From Methylomicrobium agile (GTDB taxonomy: Bacteria > Pseudomonadota > Gammaproteobacteria > Methylococcales > Methylomonadaceae), in the NCBI RefSeq assembly GCF_000733855.1, contig NZ_JPOJ01000001.1:2170001-2234000 (forward strand): DNA of 64,000 nt, read 5' to 3'. This document shows positions 42,510 through 50,298 of the stretch, in pieces (the stretch's first letter is position 1; each line of letters opens with the position of its first letter). Both the position numbers and the translations under genes were made by a program. Below the pieces are notes generated by a model. It did no database searches. It saw only the letters and a list, made by a program, of their open reading frames with translations, and had not been told where the DNA came from.

Positions 42510-43451
42510 ATGATGCAACAGTATTCCATTGCCGACACCTTCGGCATTCCTGCGCCCGCTTCGATGAAAGTGGAAGGTTTTAGCCCGGCGCACAATCCGT
42601 ATGTGCCGATCAAAAAGGCCTATGTGTTTCGCAAGGATCATCTGCGCGATGTGCTGGCGTTTCTGGGCTCGGCCAATGGCGATGGCTTGTATCTGACCGG
42701 CCCCACCGGCTCCGGTAAAACGTCGCTCTTGGAGCAAGTGGCCGCCCGGCTGCATTGGGGCGTCCATTCCGTCACCGGACACGGCCGCCTGGAACTGAAC
42801 GATTTGCTCGGCCAATACATGCTGGTCGATGGCGGCGCCATGAAATGGATCGACGGTCCGTTGACGCGGGCGGTTCGCCTCGGACACATCTTGTTGATCA
42901 ATGAAATCGATGCGGTCGACCCGGCCGAATTGATCGGTTTGAACGAAGTCGTTGAAGGCAAGCCGTTGACGATTCCGCAGACCGGGGACGTGATCCTACC
43001 GCATCCCAAGTTTAGGCTGGTCGCCACCGGCAATAGCCAGGGTGCAGGCGATCAGTCGGGTTTGTATCAGGGCGTATTGAGACAGAACCTGGCCTTTCTG
43101 GACCGGTTTCGTTTGATGGAAGTGGGCTATCCCGAGCCCGAAGACGAAATGAAACTCTTGGCCGATGTCGTCCCCAGCATGCCGGAAACGCTGCGCGAAA
43201 GCATGATCAAAGTCGCCAATCAGATCCGCAAGGTCTTCATGGGCGGTCAGGATGGCGCAGGGATGTTGTCGGTTACGCTATCGACCCGCGGTTTAGTGCG
43301 GTGGGCGACACTGGTAGCGACCTTTAAAAGTGCCCCCAATGCCTTGGCCTATTCCCTGGACAGAGCCTTGACTTTCCGGGCGGAACCGTCGGAACGCGAA
43401 GCGATTCATCGCATCGCCAAGGACGTGTTCGGCGATGACTGGCAGGCGTAG
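42510..43451 (+). CDS. CobS/CbbQ-type AAA+ MoxR-like ATPase
   Basis: A 313-residue AAA+ protein. Walker A is GPTGSGKTSLLEQVAARLHW (Gly64-Thr71) and Walker B is GHILLINEIDAVDPAELIGL. The sensor region RLVATGNSQGAGDQSGLYQG and the arginine finger area LRQNLAFLDRFRLMEVGYPE follow. It is annotated CobS-like in ICEs because of its relation to the cobaltochelatase subunit, but here it pairs with a VWA protein as a MoxR/VWA remodelling system. It acts with the CobT-like gene at 45712; function in the ICE is unknown. The product probably starts at ATG 42510 or the second ATG at 42513. Confidence 0.88.
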   Translation: MMQQYSIADTFGIPAPASMKVEGFSPAHNPYVPIKKAYVFRKDHLRDVLAFLGSANGDGLYLTGPTGSGKTSLLEQVAARLHWGVHSVTGHGRLELNDLLGQYMLVDGGAMKWIDGPLTRAVRLGHILLINEIDAVDPAELIGLNEVVEGKPLTIPQTGDVILPHPKFRLVATGNSQGAGDQSGLYQGVLRQNLAFLDRFRLMEVGYPEPEDEMKLLADVVPSMPETLRESMIKVANQIRKVFMGGQDGAGMLSVTLSTRGLVRWATLVATFKSAPNALAYSLDRALTFRAEPSEREAIHRIAKDVFGDDWQA

Positions 43452-43453
43452 TC

Positions 43454-44182
43454 ATGGCGGCGTGGCGTTTATACCGTTATCGCCACAGCGATGGCCGCTC
43501 GAAAGACTGGGCGGTCAGGGCGAATGCGGACGGTACGATCACGACTCGTTGGGGCAGAACCGCTCCGCGTTTGCCTGGGGTAAATACCCGGAGGGGGGTG
43601 AGGCAATTCGACCTCGAAAAGCAAAAACAGGCCAAAGGCTATGTATTCGTCGCCGAGGTGGCTATAGACAGCGAAGGACACGTGCTTTTTTCTGAGCCAG
43701 CCAAGCCCGATCCACCGGCTACTTCGGGTGGAGCCTTGTATTGGCATATCGATTGCCGGGCAAGTCAGGAAGTCTGTCTGGCCTTGGCCAGCGAAATCAG
43801 GCGTCTGATCGATGTGATTCAATCCTTGCCGGACCATGCCGCGATGCCTCATTCCCTCTGGGAAGGCTGGCAGCGATTGAGCGCTCTGGCACTGGGCGCC
43901 GCGCCGTTTTCGCAAAGCGGCCAGATCAGACCCGCCCATGGCGTTCTGCCCTGGCTGTTTTTGATGACGTTAAAACAGCAGGGCTTTGCCGGCGTTGAGA
44001 TCGGTATAGCAACCGAAAGCAGCCGCGAGGTTTCAGCCGATCTGAAGGCCGAACAGGACGTGTTGGTTTTTTTTGGCACGGATCTCGACCGAATCAGAGG
44101 AACGGCTGAAATGTTAGGTTTACTGAAACCTCGGTTGAATCTGGCCTCGGTTTTATCCGATACAGACGATCGTTGGTTTTAG
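43454..44182 (+). CDS. WGR-like-domain protein of the cobS-cobT block
   Basis: A 242-residue protein starting two bases after the cobS-like stop. The N-terminus, WRLYRYRHSDGRSKDWAVRA then GTITTRWGRTAPRLPGVN, has the core of a WGR domain (TTRWGR), which usually binds nucleic acid. The central part holds EICLALASEIRRL-type helices (here EVCLALASEIRRLIDVIQSL), and the C-terminus ends SDTDDRWF. No enzyme motif is visible. Tight spacing means it is translated with the AAA+ ATPase and may be its adaptor. Confidence 0.65.
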   Translation: MAAWRLYRYRHSDGRSKDWAVRANADGTITTRWGRTAPRLPGVNTRRGVRQFDLEKQKQAKGYVFVAEVAIDSEGHVLFSEPAKPDPPATSGGALYWHIDCRASQEVCLALASEIRRLIDVIQSLPDHAAMPHSLWEGWQRLSALALGAAPFSQSGQIRPAHGVLPWLFLMTLKQQGFAGVEIGIATESSREVSADLKAEQDVLVFFGTDLDRIRGTAEMLGLLKPRLNLASVLSDTDDRWF

Positions 44183-44211
44183 AAGATTAATCCCGTTCAT
44201 TTTTACTTTAA

Positions 44212-44240
44212 CCCGGAAGGGGTGCGCTTGCCCATCCGGG
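44212..44240 (+). promoter_or_regulatory. Leader hairpin of the DUF3150 gene
   Basis: CCCGGA..GGG with CCC..TCCGGG (44212-44240), the same nested hairpin A pattern. Downstream, CTCC and GGAG (44257-44267) can pair across CAA and would mask the ribosome site AAGGAGG. Confidence 0.55.
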
Positions 44241-44273
44241 CCGGCTGCGCCTCTTTCTCCCAAGGAGGTTTGT

Positions 44274-45623
44274 ATGACCCAAGCAGCCAATATCATCTTA
44301 GACCGCGTCGTGTTGGTGAAAGTCGAAGCCAACATTTACGGCGCCCGCAAAAAACTGAAAAAGGAAGACCTGGTGCTCGCCGATGGCAGCAAATTGCCGC
44401 CCGAGGATTTAGCCAGTCTGGGTTCCAAGCGTTTGCTCGATCCGGATCGGCTGACGGTATTCAACCGCCTGAAAAAGGAAGCCGAACGCATCTGTTTGCG
44501 GGTCGGCACCCGGTTTTTGGGCGGTTTTGCGATTCCCAGCGAATCTGCCGCCGGCATTACCCTCGAGCTTGAACGGATTGCCCAGGACTTTGCCCATGCC
44601 AAAGCGGAGTTTTTGGCCGGCTACGATGCCGCAGTGACAGACTGGGTGGTTCGCCATCCGGAATTTGCCGACATTATCGAGCAAGCGGTGGATTCGGTGG
44701 AGTTCGTTTCGACGCGTTTATCGTTTGACTTTTTGATCGTTACGGTCGGCGTGCCGGACACGTTGCCAGCGGAAGACCTTGCGCGTCTGGAAACCAAAAT
44801 TGGTACCTTGAGCGAGCAGATGTTCTATGAAATCTCGGTAGAGGCCAATCTATTGATCGAGCAATCGCTATTGGGTAAGGATCAGGTCACGCGCAATGCG
44901 CTCCGGCCGATTCGCCGCATGCGTGACAAGCTCGATGGTTTGGGTTTTCTCGATTACCGGGTGGCGCCCGTGGTCGGCACCATCGATGCGCTATTGGCGA
45001 GGATTCCTGACAAAGGCGCGATTACCGGCAGTATCCTGCAAGAGATTCTCGCCACCGCCATGCTGTTGGCCGATCCGGACAAAACCCGGCGCCACGGCGA
45101 AGGGCTGCTGGCCGAGCAAAATTATGCAATGAATGATGCCGGAACGGAAGCGGAGGATGATCTTGCAGAAACCCCTGATTTGCTGGCAACGGCGGATCAG
45201 TCTTTACCGTTACCGCTTTTATCGCCCTCAGTACTGTCTGACAGTGACATCGAAATGGCTTATGGACAGGATGACCCATCCACCGCAGTCGAGACCGATG
45301 GAGGTGGGGGCACGGTCGCATCCCGAGAAAATAACGAAGCCAGTCCGGACAGTGATCTGTTTTCCGGGTTGTTCGATGGCATTTTCGAGGACGAGGGGGC
45401 AGGGGATATGGAACAGGGTGATCGCCGAACGGAGAGTTTGGACGAACCCATCCTTATAGCCGAAAGCACGGGACATCCGTCAAATCCCACTGTTCTTACA
45501 GCCGTAACCATCGAGGCGTCCAATCCGGACAAGTCAAGATCGTCTAATGCTGAGCCGGAAACGGTGATGACGGTAGACGATGGCGACGATCAGGCAGTTG
45601 CAGACCCCGATTATTGGTTTTAA
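44274..45623 (+). CDS. DUF3150-family protein
   Basis: A 449-residue protein. Residues 1-290 match the DUF3150 pattern that accompanies CobS/CobT-like pairs in ICEs and large phages: VEANIYGARKKLKKEDLVLA, then RLKKEAERICLRVGTRFLGG, FAIPSESAAGITLELERIAQ, and IRRMRDKLDGLGFLDYRVAP. Residues about 300-449 are low-complexity and strongly acidic, ending DDGDDQAVADPDYWF. The short terminal motif DxWF is shared with the WGR-like protein (DDRWF) and the restored end of Exo (DYWF), perhaps by chance or as a common docking tail. Cellular role unknown. Confidence 0.75.
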   Translation: MTQAANIILDRVVLVKVEANIYGARKKLKKEDLVLADGSKLPPEDLASLGSKRLLDPDRLTVFNRLKKEAERICLRVGTRFLGGFAIPSESAAGITLELERIAQDFAHAKAEFLAGYDAAVTDWVVRHPEFADIIEQAVDSVEFVSTRLSFDFLIVTVGVPDTLPAEDLARLETKIGTLSEQMFYEISVEANLLIEQSLLGKDQVTRNALRPIRRMRDKLDGLGFLDYRVAPVVGTIDALLARIPDKGAITGSILQEILATAMLLADPDKTRRHGEGLLAEQNYAMNDAGTEAEDDLAETPDLLATADQSLPLPLLSPSVLSDSDIEMAYGQDDPSTAVETDGGGGTVASRENNEASPDSDLFSGLFDGIFEDEGAGDMEQGDRRTESLDEPILIAESTGHPSNPTVLTAVTIEASNPDKSRSSNAEPETVMTVDDGDDQAVADPDYWF

Positions 45624-45647
45624 CGAATAGCATTCATTTATTTGATA

Positions 45648-45714
45648 CCCAACGGGGCAATTCACTGTCCCTTTGGGGCGGTGGCTTGCCCCTCACTTTT
45701 AGGAGCAAGCCATG
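45648..45714 (+). promoter_or_regulatory. Switch-type leader of the cobT-like gene
   Basis: Hairpin A: CCCAA..GGG with CCC..TTGGG (45648-45677). Hairpin B: TGGCTTGC (45682-45689) pairs perfectly with GCAAGCCA (45705-45712), up to the A of ATG, with AGGAG at its edge. GGGGCAA (45654-45660) in A can pair with TTGCCCC (45686-45692), excluding B. Confidence 0.65.
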
Positions 45715-47496
45715 AGAGATAACACCTTACACCATGCTTTTCCGATTGTGGCGGCTGCCATCGGTAACCGCTTCGGCATCCAGGTCAAAGTCGGCGGCGA
45801 TCAAGCCTATACCGACGGCAAGTTGATTCAATTGCCGGCTTACAACGGCAACGATCCCGATTATCAGGATTATGCCTGGGGATTGTTGGCGCACGAAGCC
45901 GCGCATCTTCGCTATTCCGACTTTACCATTACTTATGGGCCGTCGGTATTGCGACGACGGCTGTGCGGCGCCATCGAAGATGTCCGCATCGAATACGAGC
46001 TGGCCAAGGACTTTCCCGGGACCCGGCTCACGCTGCGCACGGTGATCGAAAAAATGATCGCGAGCGGCGGCTTTGTTGCCGCCAATCAGGACGATCACCC
46101 GGCCAACGTGTTGTACGGCTATGTGCTGAAAAGCCTAAGGGCACGCGTGCTCGGTCAGACGGCCCTGAATCCTTTGGTCGAAATCAGCGAGCAGGTGCTG
46201 AAATCCCATTTTCCGACCGGTGCGGTGATACGACTGAAAGGGCTGCTATCCGAAGTCCCGGATAGCCTGACTTCGGAAGCCGATTGTCTGTACCTGGCGG
46301 ACCGCATCCTGACCCTCATTGAACAGGAATGTGAGAGCCCTGCACAGGAAGACACGCAGCAACAGCAAAACCAGCCGGTTCAGGGAGATACTGATGCCGA
46401 AGCGAACGGAAGCAAAGGCGAAACTGAACCTGACGATGGTCACGATCATACAACTTCAAACACGGATGATGCTGATTCTTCAGCGGGATCTTCCGGCCCA
46501 GACGAAGCCACCGATCGCGATGACTCGGCCGGCAACGATTTCATGCCCAGCCAAATGTCTGACAAGGAATTGGCCGGGCAAGCAGACGGGCCGGACTACC
46601 CGTCTTTGATGGCAACGCTGCAATCGGCTTCGGATGCAGACTTCGACCGCGACGTGTTTGATGTGGTCAAGTCCGCTTTGGCACTGGACGTTCGGGATGC
46701 GCCTGAGACGGTGATGCCGGTCGGGCTCAAGCCACTGGGTAATGCAGCGGCGGGCCTGAACCTGCTCAACCGCGTACAAAGCGAATCGGTGAAAATTCGT
46801 GCCGCCTTGCAAGGCTGGGTGCAATCGCAAAGCCTCAATCGAAGCCATCCCGCATGCCGGGGTCGGCGCGTGATCGGCCGGCGGCTTCCTCAACTTGCTC
46901 TGGGCGATCCTAAGGTGTTTGCGCGCCGTGTCGTCAAATCCGCGCCGAATACCGCCATCCATCTGCTGCTGGACAAGTCCGACAGCATGGATGAACCGGT
47001 GTTGGGCGATAAGCATCAGTCTGTGACAAACCGGCTATCGATCGCCTTGGAAGCATCCATGGCACTGGCTTTGGCATTCGAGGGCATAGCCGGGGTTAAT
47101 CCGGGCATGACGGCCTTTCCCGGCAGGGATGACACGTCGGTGTTTCGTCTGCTGGAACACGGCGAACGCGTTCGCGCAAATTCTGCGGCGTTCTCGTTAC
47201 GAGCCAGCGGCACGACGCCGATGACGGAAGCCGTCTGGTTTGCCGCCGCGGCGTTGCTCCGTTGCCGGGAACCGCGCAAGGTGTTGCTGGTGATGACCGA
47301 CGGTCAGCCCAACGACATCCTGAGTACGCTGGAGATTTTGCAGCGCTGCCGTAACAGCGGAATTGAGACCGTGGGTGTGGGCTTGGGCATCGATGTCAGC
47401 CATCTGTTTCCGGCGGCGATCATGATCAACGAACTGAGGGAGCTCAGAACCCAATTGTTCGCGCTGTCGAAAGCGGTGCTGTTAGCGGCGGCCTAA
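45712..47496 (+). CDS. CobT-like VWA-domain protein with HExxH motif
   Basis: A 594-residue protein. The N-terminal half has a zinc-protease-like motif, LLAHEAAHLRYSDF (His61, Glu62, His65). The middle (about residues 210-290) is acidic and low-complexity. The C-terminal half is a von Willebrand A domain with an intact MIDAS: DKSDSMDEP (Asp421, Ser423, Ser425), SLRASGTTPMTEAVWFAAAA, and KVLLVMTDGQPNDILSTLEI. This CobT-like arrangement pairs with the CobS-type ATPase. A working HExxH would make it an ICE-encoded metallopeptidase, but the third ligand is not proven. Confidence 0.82.
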   Translation: MRDNTLHHAFPIVAAAIGNRFGIQVKVGGDQAYTDGKLIQLPAYNGNDPDYQDYAWGLLAHEAAHLRYSDFTITYGPSVLRRRLCGAIEDVRIEYELAKDFPGTRLTLRTVIEKMIASGGFVAANQDDHPANVLYGYVLKSLRARVLGQTALNPLVEISEQVLKSHFPTGAVIRLKGLLSEVPDSLTSEADCLYLADRILTLIEQECESPAQEDTQQQQNQPVQGDTDAEANGSKGETEPDDGHDHTTSNTDDADSSAGSSGPDEATDRDDSAGNDFMPSQMSDKELAGQADGPDYPSLMATLQSASDADFDRDVFDVVKSALALDVRDAPETVMPVGLKPLGNAAAGLNLLNRVQSESVKIRAALQGWVQSQSLNRSHPACRGRRVIGRRLPQLALGDPKVFARRVVKSAPNTAIHLLLDKSDSMDEPVLGDKHQSVTNRLSIALEASMALALAFEGIAGVNPGMTAFPGRDDTSVFRLLEHGERVRANSAAFSLRASGTTPMTEAVWFAAAALLRCREPRKVLLVMTDGQPNDILSTLEILQRCRNSGIETVGVGLGIDVSHLFPAAIMINELRELRTQLFALSKAVLLAAA

Positions 47497-47652
47497 ATAC
47501 CAGGTCGTTATCCGTAGCCCAATCCCTGAGTATCAGTTCAGGGATTGTGGCTATTGGTAGTCAAATCATCCATGTATTTTTCCCATGATATTGGACAGAC
47601 CGAGATCATCGGAAAAACAGACATTTCATGCATTCGTTCGAGAATGCTGAAT

Positions 47653-47725
47653 CCGGCATTGGCCGGCGTACCGTCTACAGGCGGCGCATAGAATCATCTA
47701 TGCGGATCGGGTGCGTTAAGCCCGA
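47653..47725 (+). repeat. Three-hairpin module, copy 3
   Basis: CCGGC/GCCGG (47653-47666), CCGTC/GGCGG with one G-U pair (about 47671-47684), an extra stem GCATAGA/TCTATGC (47686-47703), and TCGGG/CCCGA around TGCGTTAAG (47707-47725). The third hairpin core is identical to copy 1. Confidence 0.6.
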
Positions 47726-47768
47726 TGTTCAAGCGCATTTTGCAACCTCAAGCTGTATTCCACTCAAT

Positions 47769-47849
47769 CCCGCTTCGGGCGATCATCGCCCGCCGGGCGC
47801 AGTTCATTCGAAGACAGGTGTTTAACTTTCAAACAGGAGATCTTCAATG
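47769..47849 (+). promoter_or_regulatory. Switch-type leader of the 178-aa gene
   Basis: Hairpin A: CCCG..CGGGCGA, loop TCA, TCGCCCG..CGGG (47769-47797). Hairpin B: CATT-C-GAAGA (47805-47814) pairs with TCTTCAATG (47841-47849) with one bulged C; this covers the start codon while CAGGAG lies in the loop. Confidence 0.6.
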
Positions 47850-48383
47850 AACTTTATCTTTGGCATCATCATCGTGGCGATGTTCATTCTCGCGCTGCGG
47901 GTGATCTGGGCAACGGCCTTTCAACTATTCGTGATCGTGAAAAACGGTTTATCCGCCATCCGGCGCCACACTGCGGGGCGGTCAGCCCGAAAGGCCGTGC
48001 CGGTCGTCCTGCCTCGAATCAGCCAAGCGGTCGATTGGGAGGCGATGTCGGAAATGGTGCGCCGGGAAATACAACGGCGCAACAGCAGCTCGGGCAATGA
48101 ACTTGATCGTCTGGAGCTTCAATATCAAGCCAAACAGAAAACCATCAAGTTGTATGAGGTGGAAATTGAAATCGCCAAGCTGGAGCGGGAATTACACAAG
48201 ATCAAACCGGTGGACGTGAGTCCCGAACCGGAAGTCAAAAAACGCCGCAAGGCTAAAACCCAGCCGGTTCAGGCGGTCACCGATGACACTTCATCCAAAA
48301 CCGCCCAGCAGGTTTTTCAACTCAGGGAAGCATTAAAGGGTGGCGGAACGACACCACCTAATAATCAGCCAGCCCGCCATTGA
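47847..48383 (+). CDS. Membrane-anchored coiled-coil protein of unknown function
   Basis: A 178-residue protein. It has an N-terminal membrane helix (FIFGIIIVAMFILALRVIWA) with a second hydrophobic stretch (AFQLFVIVKNGLSAI). A cytoplasmic charged part contains a coiled coil (ELDRLELQYQAKQKTIKLYE then VEIEIAKLERELHKIKP), followed by a basic Pro-rich tail. No family recognised. It belongs to the ICE block by its leader. Its 3' end overlaps the tail of the opposite-strand gene at 48358 by 26 bases. Confidence 0.7.
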   Translation: MNFIFGIIIVAMFILALRVIWATAFQLFVIVKNGLSAIRRHTAGRSARKAVPVVLPRISQAVDWEAMSEMVRREIQRRNSSSGNELDRLELQYQAKQKTIKLYEVEIEIAKLERELHKIKPVDVSPEPEVKKRRKAKTQPVQAVTDDTSSKTAQQVFQLREALKGGGTTPPNNQPARH

Positions 48384-48738
48384 ACACCTGCAAGGGTGCG
48401 CCGGTTCGTGTGCTAGCCGCGCGAACCGGGCTGTCGAGGGCAGGGGAGTCAGCGCTAAAGACCCAACTGCCCTCCGGCAACAGCGATAACAGGTCACTCT
48501 GGGTCTCGCGTCTGAGTTGCCGGATTCGACATAAAAAGGGCCAGGCTTGCTCCGGGTTGGCAATTCGGCTCAACACCTCGGCTTCTACCGCATCGAGTTT
48601 TTTGAAAATGTGTTCGCACTGTTGAATGGTTTTGAGTCGCTCATCGACCGGAATTGCCATCGGTTTAGGCGGTTGATGTCGAGTCTCTGTCCGGTTCGGA
48701 CTGAGGAAATCAAAAATGCGTAAAATCGGCTCAAACAT
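48358..48738 (-). CDS. Hypothetical protein, opposite strand
   Basis: A 126-residue protein beginning MFEPILRIFDFLSPNRTETR. It contains a helical part, DERLKTIQQCEHIFKKLDAV with EAEVLSRIANPEQAWPFLCR, and a C-terminus rich in small residues. No family recognised. It is the only minus-strand gene inside the maintenance block, and it converges on the membrane-protein gene with a 26-base tail overlap. Its helical region and full-length open frame support it, but there is no strong Shine-Dalgarno. Confidence 0.55.
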   Translation of the reverse strand: MFEPILRIFDFLSPNRTETRHQPPKPMAIPVDERLKTIQQCEHIFKKLDAVEAEVLSRIANPEQAWPFLCRIRQLRRETQSDLLSLLPEGSWVFSADSPALDSPVRAASTRTGAPLQVFNGGLADY

Positions 48739-48859
48739 GGCTTATTTCCCGTTAATTCGTGAAAGATAGCTACCATAATCCGTTTTTTATGCAAAATCAA
48801 GCGGGCTGGGCAGGCTATATTTTGGGGTCTTATCCGCTTCAATTATCCGGCCGGAACAG

Positions 48860-48875
48860 CCATCCTGACGGATGG
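48860..48875 (+). promoter_or_regulatory. Leader hairpin of the 62-aa gene
   Basis: CCATCC, loop TGAC, GGATGG (48860-48875), flanked by GGAA and TTCC that extend the stem. It has the nested hairpin A pattern; TGGAGA follows as ribosome site. Confidence 0.5.
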
Positions 48876-48906
48876 GTTTCCTGCCACATTCTTTTGGAGA
48901 TCACTC

Positions 48907-49095
48907 ATGTCCCAATCCCGTATTCCTATCAGTCAAGCAATGGCTGATGACACGATCGCCAAGTACCTCAATGATTACCGTTGCCCGTATTGCCTACTCG
49001 ATTGGCAGGATGAATGGGACTGCGCTTGTCATGATCGCTGCCCCGGGTGTCACAAAGAAATCGTCTCGCTACACAGCGAAGACATTGCACTTTAA
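48907..49095 (+). CDS. Small zinc-ribbon-like protein
   Basis: A 62-residue protein, ATG at 48907. It carries two cysteine pairs, CPYC and CACHDRCPGC (YRCPYCLLDWQDEWDCACHD, then RCPGCHKEIVSLHSED), suited to bind one or two zinc ions. No known family. It is in the leader-equipped series of ICE genes, 61 bases ahead of the next. Confidence 0.65.
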   Translation: MSQSRIPISQAMADDTIAKYLNDYRCPYCLLDWQDEWDCACHDRCPGCHKEIVSLHSEDIAL

Positions 49096-49098
49096 CCT

Positions 49099-49136
49099 GA
49101 CGGGAACCTTCCTTCCATGGAAGGAGGCTTACCGTC
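49099..49136 (+). promoter_or_regulatory. Leader hairpin of the 134-aa gene
   Basis: GACGG (49099-49103) pairs with CCGTC (49132-49136), enclosing the 14-base palindrome CCTTCCATGGAAGG (49111-49124). Same style as the other leaders; TGGAGA precedes the ATG at 49157. Confidence 0.5.
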
Positions 49137-49156
49137 GATCATTGTGGAGAATAGCC

Positions 49157-49561
49157 ATGACGCAACACTTTGTCGTCTCGTATGAAATCGATTATGTCCA
49201 TCGTGTCTCGGTGGGTATTGAAGCGGAGAGTCCCGAAGTCGCCCAACAGATCGCCGAACAGGCATTCAATGAGGCCACGATCTGGGATGATACCGCGGCG
49301 ATGCCCTTATTGGCCGACGATTACCAGGAGTCGGGTGATGAGAGGTTGGTTTGGGAATGCGTGGCAGTCGAGCGATGGCCGGATCCCGACTACTCGGTAC
49401 AACAACTGAAAAAGGAACAAGCGGCCATGCAGGTCTGCCGTGGATTGGTCGAAGCCTATCAACAGGGCGAAGCCAACGGCGGCAGCATCAACTGGGAAGA
49501 TTTGGATCCGTGGGTACCCTTGGCACTGCAAGCCTTGGGCAAGAGCGCGCTGCCAACCTGA
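49157..49561 (+). CDS. ICE protein of unknown function
   Basis: A 134-residue acidic protein. It begins MTQHFVVSYEIDYVHRVSVG, then VAQQIAEQAFNEATIWDDTA, and ends with a helix-rich part, VCRGLVEAYQQGEANGGSIN. The first 45 residues could form a small alpha/beta domain in which a beta strand pair is followed by an ageing helix. No family recognised. Position and leader place it in the maintenance block. Confidence 0.65.
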   Translation: MTQHFVVSYEIDYVHRVSVGIEAESPEVAQQIAEQAFNEATIWDDTAAMPLLADDYQESGDERLVWECVAVERWPDPDYSVQQLKKEQAAMQVCRGLVEAYQQGEANGGSINWEDLDPWVPLALQALGKSALPT

Positions 49562-49648
49562 GTCTTTCAGCCGATGGTTGGCTAAAACAGCGTTAATCAT
49601 CACAACTCGAGTTAGCTCCGTCATTTGTTGCGGGGTTCATTTTATCAA

Positions 49649-49724
49649 CCCGAACGGGAATGTCTCATTCCCGGCCGGGGATTCATGACATTTCCGTTTT
49701 TTTGAGGACAGTCATCATGAATCC
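49649..49724 (+). promoter_or_regulatory. Switch-type leader of the 166-aa gene
   Basis: Hairpin A: CCCG..GGGAATG, loop TCT, CATTCCC..CGGG (49649-49678). Hairpin B: GGATTCATG (49679-49687) pairs perfectly with CATGAATCC (49716-49724), with the start codon in the stem and GAGGA in the loop. GGGAATGT (49656-49663) can also pair with ACATTTCC (49688-49695). Confidence 0.65.
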
Positions 49725-50217
49725 AGAAATCTTTGCATATCGCTTCGGCAATGGCCAGTGCGTGCACTATCGCCGGTTGCCATCCGGCACCTGTTTCCAT
49801 GCCGAGACACCGGTACCGGTTATCGAGCTGTTGGAACAGTTGCGGCAAAGCCGGCGCAAGATCCGGCTGTTTTACGGCGACCCGGCAACCGGTCAGTCCT
49901 GGCACGAGGAACACGATGTCATCGGTTGTATAGGCCGGTCGACGGGTCCTATCAAAGTCCCGTTACTGGTCGAGCCCGGCGAAATCGGCGGACCGGCATT
50001 GCTGGATCATTGCATCATCCGCATCGATACCCCGCGCAAGGTACTCTATCAGCATGCGACGTTTCGGGTGGGCGACGTTACCCTGGTCAAGGGCGCTCTG
50101 CAACGCTTGCCATGGGAAGTATGGATCGACGATGTCGTGCATGCGCGGTTTCAGTCCAAACTTGAGGCCCAGCAGTATCGGGATTTCATGCAAGGGCATC
50201 GGTTTGCACGGCGTTAG
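49717..50217 (+). CDS. ICE protein of unknown function, last of the block
   Basis: A 166-residue protein, ATG at 49717. It begins MNPEIFAYRFGNGQCVHYRR and contains RKIRLFYGDPATGQSWHEEH, DVIGCIGRSTGPIKVPLLVE, and PPALLDHCIIRI-like strands (here GGPALLDHCIIRID). The pattern of short strands with GDPxTGxSW is seen in hypothetical proteins of ICEs near radC, but I cannot name a family. It is the last coding gene of the ICE; an orphan leader follows. Confidence 0.7.
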   Translation: MNPEIFAYRFGNGQCVHYRRLPSGTCFHAETPVPVIELLEQLRQSRRKIRLFYGDPATGQSWHEEHDVIGCIGRSTGPIKVPLLVEPGEIGGPALLDHCIIRIDTPRKVLYQHATFRVGDVTLVKGALQRLPWEVWIDDVVHARFQSKLEAQQYRDFMQGHRFARR

Positions 50218-50264
50218 CACCGGATCAAACCGACATGACACGGGGTTTACTGTGTGTATTCATC

Positions 50265-50298
50265 CATTCCTTGCGGGATACGCCATCCCGCCGGGATG
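50265..50298 (+). promoter_or_regulatory. Orphan leader hairpin at the ICE break
   Basis: CATTCC..CGGGAT, loop ACGCC, ATCCCG..GGGATG (50265-50298) repeats the nested hairpin A pattern. No + strand gene follows: 30 bases later the opposite-strand SDR ends. The next ICE gene has evidently been lost. Confidence 0.6.

Larger units (their letters stand above)
8086..50298 (+). mobile_element. SXT/R391- or IncA/C-like ICE remnant
   Basis: The gene order traL-E-K-B-dsbC-V-A-C-trbI-F-W-U-N, then cargo, then s063-like gene-ssb-bet-exo-cobS-DUF3150-cobT, follows the conserved backbone of SXT-family ICEs and related plasmids. Cargo sits between traN and the s063-like gene, a known hot spot. No relaxase, TraD coupling protein, TraG/TraH, integrase, excisionase, setCD-like activators or attachment sites are visible. 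The edges given are those of the first and last recognisable ICE features, not proven att sites. Confidence 0.75.
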
